Assembly (NCBI GenBank): GCA_900318145.1
Contig: ONJM01000002.1
Span: 1 to 64,000 of the forward strand
Direction: 5' to 3'
From: an uncultured Eubacteriales bacterium
Lineage (GTDB): Bacteria > Bacillota > Clostridia > Christensenellales > Aristaeellaceae
Length of the DNA: 64,000 nucleotides
The notes below the pieces were generated by a model. It was not told the origin of the DNA and did no database searches. It worked only from the letters and a program-made list of their open reading frames with translations. Made by a program: the position numbers and the translations under genes. Shown piece after piece: positions 51,982-58,128 of this stretch (position 1 is the stretch's first letter; each line of letters starts with the position of its first letter).

Positions 51982-52251
51982 ATGACAGAAAAATCGTTAA
52001 ATAACTACTTTAGAAAATTTACAAAAAGCAGAGATGAAGCCTTTACACGGTTTGTACTTTATGATGATTGGGATGCTGTGCTGAAGCATTTCAAAAAGTA
52101 CGGTCTGGATATACCGCCAAAGGAAAGAGAAACAGTAGCAAAAGCCGGAGTGTTAAAAGCTGTGCAAGAGTGTACAAAAATTCCGGTTGAAGTAAAAGCT
52201 GAAGCGGCAAAAAAGTGCATTTTGTTGGGATTCAGACCAACTATGTTCTAA
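51982..52251 (+). CDS. AT-rich accessory protein, unknown
   Basis: An 89-residue helical protein starting on the base after the previous stop. KERETVAKAGVLKAVQECTKIP is the most distinct segment. Not recognised. Confidence 0.6.
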   Translation: MTEKSLNNYFRKFTKSRDEAFTRFVLYDDWDAVLKHFKKYGLDIPPKERETVAKAGVLKAVQECTKIPVEVKAEAAKKCILLGFRPTMF

Positions 52252-52290
52252 TTTAAAGGCAACAATTCGAGCGAACTGGAAGTGATGAAA

Positions 52291-52491
52291 ATGGCTAAAT
52301 TGCCAGATGGTCATGTATTTATTTACAAACCGAAGCGAACAAAAATAGAAATTGAGGAGCATGAACTGGTTATGTGCAAGAACTGCAAGCATCGTGACCC
52401 GGAAGATCACAAATGCGACCATCATTGGCATGCATATAGTCCTCTTCCAGTTGATGATGACTTCTGGTGTAGATATGGGGAGAAGAAGTAG
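52291..52491 (+). CDS. Small Cys/His protein, unknown
   Basis: About 66 residues. CKNCKHRDPEDHKCDHHWH in the middle, with a C-terminal FWCRYGEKK, looks like a metal-binding knuckle. Starts at 52282, 52285 or 52291. Confidence 0.55.
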   Translation: MAKLPDGHVFIYKPKRTKIEIEEHELVMCKNCKHRDPEDHKCDHHWHAYSPLPVDDDFWCRYGEKK

Positions 52492-52493
52492 AA

Positions 52494-52835
52494 ATGAAAC
52501 TTGAAGCAGGAAAAGAAATGGACAGAAAATGTGTATTGGATTGGCTAAACGAAGTTTTTGTTACACCGAGTTTATCCTACAGCGAATATACAGACGAGGA
52601 AATAAGAATATTTGCACATGATGCGTTGGTTTTGCTGAAAGAGCAGGAAGCGGATAAAAACAAGTATGAATACAAATACGACCACACAGACTGCCTGTGG
52701 TATGGAAGTGGCAATTGCCCGTCAACGTGTTCTCAATATCGTGACGGATGGAATGATGCGATGGATTATATCTTTAAGGATGGAAAAGGATATCAACCGT
52801 ATAGAAGGTCGGTGAAATTGGATGACAATGCTTGA
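52494..52835 (+). CDS. AT-rich accessory protein, unknown
   Basis: A 113-residue protein. Helical N terminus, then CLWYGSGNCPSTCSQYRDGWNDAMDYIF. The Cys cluster suggests metal binding. Overlaps the next small gene. Confidence 0.6.
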   Translation: MKLEAGKEMDRKCVLDWLNEVFVTPSLSYSEYTDEEIRIFAHDALVLLKEQEADKNKYEYKYDHTDCLWYGSGNCPSTCSQYRDGWNDAMDYIFKDGKGYQPYRRSVKLDDNA

Positions 52836-52989
52836 ATATCTCGAATTTCTTGATCAAGGATGTCCATATTCCAAGAATGGCAAATGCGAACTATGCAAGC
52901 AATTGTATATCCGATGCGATGGAGAAAGATTCATCAATTGCTATGAATTTGAACATTCAGAAATCGGGAAGGACGTGAAAGTGGAATGA
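52822..52989 (+). CDS. Small Cys-rich protein, 55 residues
   Basis: An open frame from ATG 52822 to TGA 52989, spanning what would otherwise be a gap. The product, MTMLEYLEFLDQGCPYSKNG followed by KCELCKQLYIRC, has six Cys in the spacing seen in neighbouring small genes. Its stop overlaps the next ATG (ATGA), supporting translation. Confidence 0.6.
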   Translation: MTMLEYLEFLDQGCPYSKNGKCELCKQLYIRCDGERFINCYEFEHSEIGKDVKVE

Positions 52990-53435
52990 AGGGCAAACAG
53001 CTGGCATTCGACTCCGCATTGCAGGATCTGGACCGGTACGAGCTGGAGCAGGAAAAGCGGGAAACGGACGCGATCCGGGACCGGCTGGACACGAAATACG
53101 AACGTGCGGATTACTGGAAACTGCGGAACATGGAATACCCGGAGGGCAGTGTGGTGATCATCGCGCAGAACCTTTTCCGGGACGGGCATTACAAATGGCA
53201 CTTTTACCGGACGGTGATGACCTATCACCCGAAGGGCATGGAATCCTGCAGGGCATTCTTCGTGGAGGCCAGGAACGATGAATTCCCGGAGAGACCACCA
53301 TGGGCAGATACGGTCGGGCATGAGGGCGAGCCGAGGGACATCGACTTTTATCCGAGCATGATTCACTGGTTTACGGGCGAGGTTGTCGAGCCGGTAAAGA
53401 CCTGGCACATGAAGGATTGGGAGAGATTTATATGA
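52986..53435 (+). CDS. Phage accessory protein, unknown
   Basis: A 149-residue protein overlapping the previous stop. N-terminal charged helix (LDRYELEQEKRETDAIRDRL), then a beta-rich part with GHYKWHFYRTVMTYHPKGM. GC content returns to the phage norm here. Not recognised. Confidence 0.6.
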   Translation: MKGKQLAFDSALQDLDRYELEQEKRETDAIRDRLDTKYERADYWKLRNMEYPEGSVVIIAQNLFRDGHYKWHFYRTVMTYHPKGMESCRAFFVEARNDEFPERPPWADTVGHEGEPRDIDFYPSMIHWFTGEVVEPVKTWHMKDWERFI

Positions 53436-53764
53436 GCGAGCTGATCAGAAGGTTTGAGACGGCCACGAAGTTAGCAGCGGCTGCGAAACGGGGACTGACG
53501 CAGATTCCGACGATGGACGCACAGGCGTTGTTGCTGATGCTCCATGGGATGACAAAGGTTTACTGTGCGGATACCAGCTGCAAGTTCAATAATGATAAAG
53601 GCGTATGCACACAAAAGAGCATTGCTCTCAGCTGGCATTCCGTTGTGACGGTCAATGACGGTCGCCAGGAATTCAGCCGGTGCAAAACCTATGAGAAGTC
53701 CGAAGTGTTCGAGAAAATTGAGGAGTTCATGGCAGAACATCCGTTTATACCGGAGGGAAAATGA
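53432..53764 (+). CDS. Cys-containing phage protein, unknown
   Basis: A 110-residue protein from ATG 53432 (ATGA overlap). CADTSCKFNNDKGVC and a later CKTYEKS. Helical ends. Probably binds metal. Confidence 0.6.
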   Translation: MSELIRRFETATKLAAAAKRGLTQIPTMDAQALLLMLHGMTKVYCADTSCKFNNDKGVCTQKSIALSWHSVVTVNDGRQEFSRCKTYEKSEVFEKIEEFMAEHPFIPEGK

Positions 53765-54018
53765 AAGCCAGTAAATGCGAAAAGTGTAGCTGTTTTGAGT
53801 GGTTACTTTCCTACTGGCGAGGAGAGAGCGGGGGAAGAATGAAAGGACGGCTGCGGAAAAAACTCCTGAAAAAAGCCTGGACGGAGATAGCCGTGAAACT
53901 CCCGGCAGTCCTTCCGACCAGGAAGATCAGAGAGCAATGGGTTTCGCTGAACGTCAACTTCCTGATGAAGGACAGGCGAAACGCGAAACGGAGGAAGAAA
54001 TCCGGAGGTGCCAAATGA
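53761..54018 (+). CDS. Small basic phage protein
   Basis: An 85-residue protein overlapping both neighbours by ATGA. N-terminal CEKCSC, C-terminal strongly basic (KDRRNAKRRKKSGG). Nucleic-acid binding is plausible. Confidence 0.55.
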   Translation: MKASKCEKCSCFEWLLSYWRGESGGRMKGRLRKKLLKKAWTEIAVKLPAVLPTRKIREQWVSLNVNFLMKDRRNAKRRKKSGGAK

Positions 54019-54314
54019 GTTTTATCCCGAACGACATACAGTGCTTCTGGTGCGGCGGGCACATGAAGCGCGGAACGTGCTTTTCGAGCTTTACCATAAA
54101 CCATGTCACGTACTTCTGCGAAGACTGCGGAGCTGTTTCTCATTTCGCCGTGAACAATGAAAGGACGATCAGCTCCGTCGAAGTCATGTACAAGACCAAC
54201 AGCGAGAAGCCGGACAAGGTCCATGGAGGCACGACGATCCAGCTGGATCCAAAGAGAAAAAAGTCCTCGGGGGGGGGCAGTTGGAATTCTCCCGGGGCAA
54301 ATGAGCATAGATGA
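54015..54314 (+). CDS. Zinc-ribbon phage protein ending at a poly-G tract
   Basis: A 99-residue protein from ATG 54015. CFWCGGHMKRG and CEDCGA form a four-Cys ribbon. The last codons follow a run of nine G (54269-54277). With eight G the frame would instead end PGQMSIDDFIGGK..., a more natural phage C terminus that stops at 54348 and overlaps the next gene. Slippage or a sequencing error is possible. Confidence 0.65.
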   Translation: MSFIPNDIQCFWCGGHMKRGTCFSSFTINHVTYFCEDCGAVSHFAVNNERTISSVEVMYKTNSEKPDKVHGGTTIQLDPKRKKSSGGGSWNSPGANEHR

Positions 54315-54334
54315 TTTTATAGGAGGGAAACACA

Positions 54335-54658
54335 ATGACGCTGGATGAGTACCAAAAATACGCGAACCGGACCTGTAACCTGGGGCTGGATAAGCAGCAG
54401 ATGCTGCAACACGCGCTCTTCGAGATGTGCAGCGAGCTGGGCGAGATCCACAGTTTTTTTCAAAAACAGTACCAGGGGCACAAGATCGACGAGTACGATC
54501 TGAAGCTCGAGGTTGGAGATCTGATGTGGGGAATCGCGGAATTCTGCTATGCCAACGACTGGTCCATGGAAGAAATAGCGGAAATGAACATTGAGAAGCT
54601 GAAAAAGCGCTATCCGGAGGGATTCACCACCGAGAGATCTGTTCACAGGGAGGAGTAA
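54335..54658 (+). CDS. MazG-like nucleotide pyrophosphohydrolase
   Basis: A 107-residue all-helical protein with the MazG pattern: MLQHALFEMCSELGEIHSFFQ (E-x-x-E metal site) and LKLEVGDLMWGIAEF (E-x-x-D). MazG-like enzymes clean up nucleotides or alter alarmone levels during phage growth. Confidence 0.85.
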   Translation: MTLDEYQKYANRTCNLGLDKQQMLQHALFEMCSELGEIHSFFQKQYQGHKIDEYDLKLEVGDLMWGIAEFCYANDWSMEEIAEMNIEKLKKRYPEGFTTERSVHREE

Positions 54659-54660
54659 CC

Positions 54661-55236
54661 ATGAAAAGGTCCATGAAGCAGCGAAGCTTTGGGAAAGGCG
54701 AAATGCCGAACATCGCGACTCAGTGCATGAAGGAGATCTACAACGGCCGGGACGTGATCAATTTCCTGATTCAAAGAGGCAGCACAGATCCGATCAACGA
54801 GTGGTATGACATCCGGCGCTGGATCAAAAGCAACGATCCGACCAGCTACGCCAGCATACCAATGAACCTGAGGCTGGAGCTGCCGGTGCATAATGATAAT
54901 CCGGCAGAAGAAAAGAAGGAGGAAGTCAAAGTGGAGACCGTAGAAGAACCGACAGAGAATTTCGAATCTGCCTTAGTGAAGAAGAAACCAGGAAGAAAGC
55001 CGAAGCAGAAGGAACCGATAGATGTTGCTGTGCAGTTAAAGCGCTACGATGAGCCGAAAATCATCTCCCGGGTCCATATCGACTCCGTAACCGGCAATGC
55101 AGCGAAATACGAATGGTGCGATGCCAAGATTAAGATCACGGCCAATGACGCATGCGGTGAAATGATCATCGACTACAGTGCACTCAAGGACATGCTGGAG
55201 GAGCTCCCGGAGGTTATAGACTTGCTCGGAAGGTGA
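54661..55236 (+). CDS. Phage protein with AT-hook-like linker
   Basis: A 191-residue protein. An N-terminal helical part is followed by an acidic linker, then KKKPGRKPKQK, an AT-hook type motif. The C-terminal domain (125-191) has KITANDACGEMIIDYSALKDMLEEL. Function unknown. Last gene before the late promoter. Confidence 0.6.
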   Translation: MKRSMKQRSFGKGEMPNIATQCMKEIYNGRDVINFLIQRGSTDPINEWYDIRRWIKSNDPTSYASIPMNLRLELPVHNDNPAEEKKEEVKVETVEEPTENFESALVKKKPGRKPKQKEPIDVAVQLKRYDEPKIISRVHIDSVTGNAAKYEWCDAKIKITANDACGEMIIDYSALKDMLEELPEVIDLLGR

Positions 55237-55296
55237 TTTGGCACAATTTTGGCACACTTTTGTCCTATTGACAGCCGTTTTTTGGTGTGGTATGAT
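55237..55296 (+). promoter_or_regulatory. Late promoter with upstream direct repeats
   Basis: TTGACA (55268-55273), 17 bases, TATGAT (55291-55296). Two direct repeats TTTGGCACA (55237-55245 and 55248-55256) begin 11 bp apart, one helical turn, just upstream of the -35 box. This is an activator-binding layout. Confidence 0.75.
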
Positions 55297-55327
55297 ACAC
55301 TCAAGGAAAGTTGTAAGAGAGTACCGA

Positions 55328-55362
55328 AACCGTCCTGCAGACCGCAGGGCGGTTTTCTTTTG
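55328..55362 (+). terminator. Terminator inside the late leader
   Basis: AACCGTCCTGC (55328-55338) with GCAGGGCGGTT (55344-55354), one mismatch, then TTCTTTT. It lies between the late promoter and the first late gene, so read-through or antitermination is needed for late expression, or a ~60-base RNA is made. Confidence 0.75.
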
Positions 55363-55379
55363 CAGCCGAGGAGGAAAAC

Positions 55380-56279
55380 ATGAATAAGCAGGAGATTGTC
55401 TACCTGCCGGTCAGCAAACTGAAGCCGTACAAGAACAATCCCCGGAAGATCTCAGCCCAGGCCGTGGACGCGGTGTGCCAGGCGATACATGACGTCGGCT
55501 TTAGGAGGCCGCTGGACGTCCGTCCGGATATGACGCTGATCAACGGTCACACCCGCCTTAAGGCCGCAAAGAAGCTCGGCCTGAAGGAAGTACCGTGCAT
55601 AATCTGCACAGACCTGGACGATGAAAGGATCCGGAAGTGGCGGTTGGAGGATAACAAGACCGGCGAATATTCATCCTGGGATGCCGACAAGCTGAAAGCA
55701 GAGATCGCGGACCTGGATTTCGGAAACGCGGATTTCTTCCCGTTCGACTTTGAAACAGACACGGAGAAGAAAAAGCGCTGGGAAGAATCCAAGGCCCTGT
55801 GTGATCTGAAGGACCGGACAGCGCTCCACAAAGCCGGGGATCTGTATTATCAATCCCTGATGAAAGTGGGAAAGACCGGCCAGCCTCTGGCAGAGATCAA
55901 GAACAAGGGAAACACCTGGATGTTCGCAGACATGGCGCTGGAGTTTATCCGGGCTACGCTGGGAGAGAACCTGAGCGCGGGAGACTGGTGCATCGTCACA
56001 ACACCCAGGCGGCGGCACAGTAACGGATTTCACTTTGCAACGGCCATCTGCCAGATCATGGCAGACGCTCTGCAGATCCCGTTCTACAAAGACGCAGTTA
56101 CCTGCATCAATCACAACCGGGTCAGTCCGATCTTCGAACTGAAGATCAACCCGCAGCAGAAGAACGTGATCCTCTACGATGATATTCTGACTACTGGCTG
56201 CACACTAAAGGCCACGAGGGACCTGCTGATCGAGGCGGGATACACAGTTGTTAATCTGATCTCCGTCGACAATCACTGA
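55380..56279 (+). CDS. ParB-like domain fused to phosphoribosyltransferase domain
   Basis: A 299-residue fusion. Residues 5-115 are a ParB/Srx-type domain: LPVSKLKPYKNNPRKI, then INGHTRLKAAKKLGLKEVPC (the GHTR motif) and a helical extension. Residues 155-299 resemble a type I phosphoribosyltransferase: an NVILYDDILTTGCTLKATRD PRPP loop with two acidic residues, and an upstream core strand, DWCIVTTPRRRHSNG. ParB domains beside terminases are usually joined to a DNA methyltransferase, and here a PRTase takes that place. Substrate unknown. First gene of the late operon. Confidence 0.82.
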   Translation: MNKQEIVYLPVSKLKPYKNNPRKISAQAVDAVCQAIHDVGFRRPLDVRPDMTLINGHTRLKAAKKLGLKEVPCIICTDLDDERIRKWRLEDNKTGEYSSWDADKLKAEIADLDFGNADFFPFDFETDTEKKKRWEESKALCDLKDRTALHKAGDLYYQSLMKVGKTGQPLAEIKNKGNTWMFADMALEFIRATLGENLSAGDWCIVTTPRRRHSNGFHFATAICQIMADALQIPFYKDAVTCINHNRVSPIFELKINPQQKNVILYDDILTTGCTLKATRDLLIEAGYTVVNLISVDNH

Positions 56280-56293
56280 AGGAGGATGAGACC

Positions 56294-56872
56294 ATGGCAA
56301 CAAAAAAGACAAGTCCTCCGGAAGAGGCAGGGAAGCCTGTCAAGAGGACGGTCAAGAAGCAGACGCCAAAGAAATCAACGGCTCCAGCGAAAAAGACGTC
56401 TCCGAAGAAGGAGCCAGTCAAGAAAACTGTCAAGAAGCCGGAAACGCCTCCAGTGGTGCAGAATGATAATCCGCAAGCGGATCAAAAGAAACCGCGCCCG
56501 AGGTCACCAAGGAACGGAGTGGAGCTGCCTATTGGTAAACCCTTCCAAGCAGGGGAACAAGCGCGGGAACGGGGACGCAAGGGCGGGATCAGATCCGCAC
56601 AGGTAAAGAAGGAGCGCAAGACGCTCCGGGAGGAGCTGCTGGCGCTGCTCCAGATCACGTCCAAGGACTCAGAAGGTAAAGAGCACACCCAGCAGGAACA
56701 TATCTCGGCAGCACTGATCAAAGAAGCCCGGAGCGGAAACGTCCGGGCTTTTGAAACAATCCGGGACACGATAGGCGAAAAGGCACCGGAGCGGATTGAA
56801 GCCCAGGTGGCCGGACCGAAGTTCGAGAGCCTGGATGAAGCCTTCTCAAAGATGACCGGTGATGCGCAGTGA
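56294..56872 (+). CDS. Terminase small subunit-like protein
   Basis: A 192-residue protein. Residues 1-65 are a Lys/Pro/Thr-rich tail like histone H1 (KKTSPKKEPVKKTVKKPE). Residues 75-192 have the small terminase/DUF5681 look: KPFQAGEQARERGRKGGIRS, LREELLALL, SAALIKEARSGNVRAFETIRD. It recognises phage DNA for packaging. The position directly before the large subunit supports this. Confidence 0.75.
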   Translation: MATKKTSPPEEAGKPVKRTVKKQTPKKSTAPAKKTSPKKEPVKKTVKKPETPPVVQNDNPQADQKKPRPRSPRNGVELPIGKPFQAGEQARERGRKGGIRSAQVKKERKTLREELLALLQITSKDSEGKEHTQQEHISAALIKEARSGNVRAFETIRDTIGEKAPERIEAQVAGPKFESLDEAFSKMTGDAQ

Positions 56873-58113
56873 CAGAGCAAGAGAAAGCGGCATGGTTCAT
56901 CCAGCACCCGGTTGCGTTATGCCATCAGCTCGGTTACAAGCAGATGACAGAAATGCACGGCAGATGGATCGTGAACATGGTCAACGGCACCGAGGACATG
57001 ACGCTGCAAGCTCACCGCGGATCCTATAAGACAACGTGCCTGGGGGTGGCCATCGCATTGATGATGGTCCGATTCAGGGATAAGAACATTATCTTCCTGC
57101 GGAAAACAGACACGGACGTTATCGAGGTTATCAAGAATGTAGACCGGATTCTGAATGAGCCGGTTTTCAGGGAGATATGTGAGGCGTTGACGGGAAAGCC
57201 GCTTGAAGTGGTACGGTCCACGGCGAGCGAAATCGTCACCAACTACTACTGTGCACCCAGGGGAGCGCCGCAGCTCCTGGGCATTGGTATTTCCGGATCC
57301 CTGACCGGTAAACACGCCGATCGTGTGATCACGGACGATATTATCAATCTGAAGGACCGCGTCTCCCAGGCAGAACGGGAGCACACCAAGGCCGTATATC
57401 AGGAGCTGCAGAACGTCCGGAACCCTGGTGGTCGGATGATCAACACCGGGACGCCATGGCACAAGGATGACGCGTTTGCGCTGATGCCGCCCGCGGAGGT
57501 TTGGGACTATAAGCGGACCGGCATGCTGAGCGATGAAAAGATCGCTGAGCTTCGTCGGAGCATGACGCCGTCACTGTTTGCGGCCAACTACGAGCTTCGG
57601 CACATTGCGGAAGCCGGTGCACTGTTCACAAAGGCACCGGAATACTTCGATGACGAGGAGCTGATCCTGGACGGCATGAGCCATATCGACGCCGCCTACG
57701 GCGGTGAGGACAGCACAGCGTTCACCTGCGCAAAGCGGAAGGGAGACATGATCTACATGTACGGTCGGATCTGGCACGGGCATGTGGACACGGTCATGGA
57801 TCTGATCATCGCAGACGCGCAGCGCTTCCGCTGTTTTCCGATCTACTGCGAGCGGAACGCTGACAAGGGATATCTCAAAAAAGAGCTGTTCCGTCGGGGA
57901 ATCTTCTCTACCGGCTACGACGAGAAAGAAAACAAGTACGTTAAGATTGCAACGTTCCTCCGGAAATGGTGGCCGAACATTCTTTGGCACCCGCAGACAG
58001 ACCCGGAGTACCTGGAAGAAATCCTGGATTATACGATTCAGGCCCAGCACGATGACGCGCCGGACAGCGCTGCTTGTGCTTGCAGAATCCTGGATAAAGG
58101 ACTTTTTGGATAA
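56869..58113 (+). CDS. terL: Terminase large subunit
   Basis: The DNA-packaging motor, 414 residues. ATPase: Walker A HRGSYKTTCLG near residue 48, Walker B ADRVITDDII near 155. Nuclease half: HIDAAYGGEDSTAF near 270, YCERNADKGY near 323 and a C-terminal HDDAPDSAA with the last acidic pair. GTG start overlapping the small subunit stop. Confidence 0.93.
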   Translation: MTEQEKAAWFIQHPVALCHQLGYKQMTEMHGRWIVNMVNGTEDMTLQAHRGSYKTTCLGVAIALMMVRFRDKNIIFLRKTDTDVIEVIKNVDRILNEPVFREICEALTGKPLEVVRSTASEIVTNYYCAPRGAPQLLGIGISGSLTGKHADRVITDDIINLKDRVSQAEREHTKAVYQELQNVRNPGGRMINTGTPWHKDDAFALMPPAEVWDYKRTGMLSDEKIAELRRSMTPSLFAANYELRHIAEAGALFTKAPEYFDDEELILDGMSHIDAAYGGEDSTAFTCAKRKGDMIYMYGRIWHGHVDTVMDLIIADAQRFRCFPIYCERNADKGYLKKELFRRGIFSTGYDEKENKYVKIATFLRKWWPNILWHPQTDPEYLEEILDYTIQAQHDDAPDSAACACRILDKGLFG

Positions 58114-58128
58114 AGGAGAGTGAGCCGC

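Noticed and set aside
53799-54014. N-terminal extension of the zinc-ribbon protein in the frame of 53799
   Set aside because: It overlaps a better supported gene (53761-54018) in another frame. ATG 54015 with ATGA coupling is the natural start.
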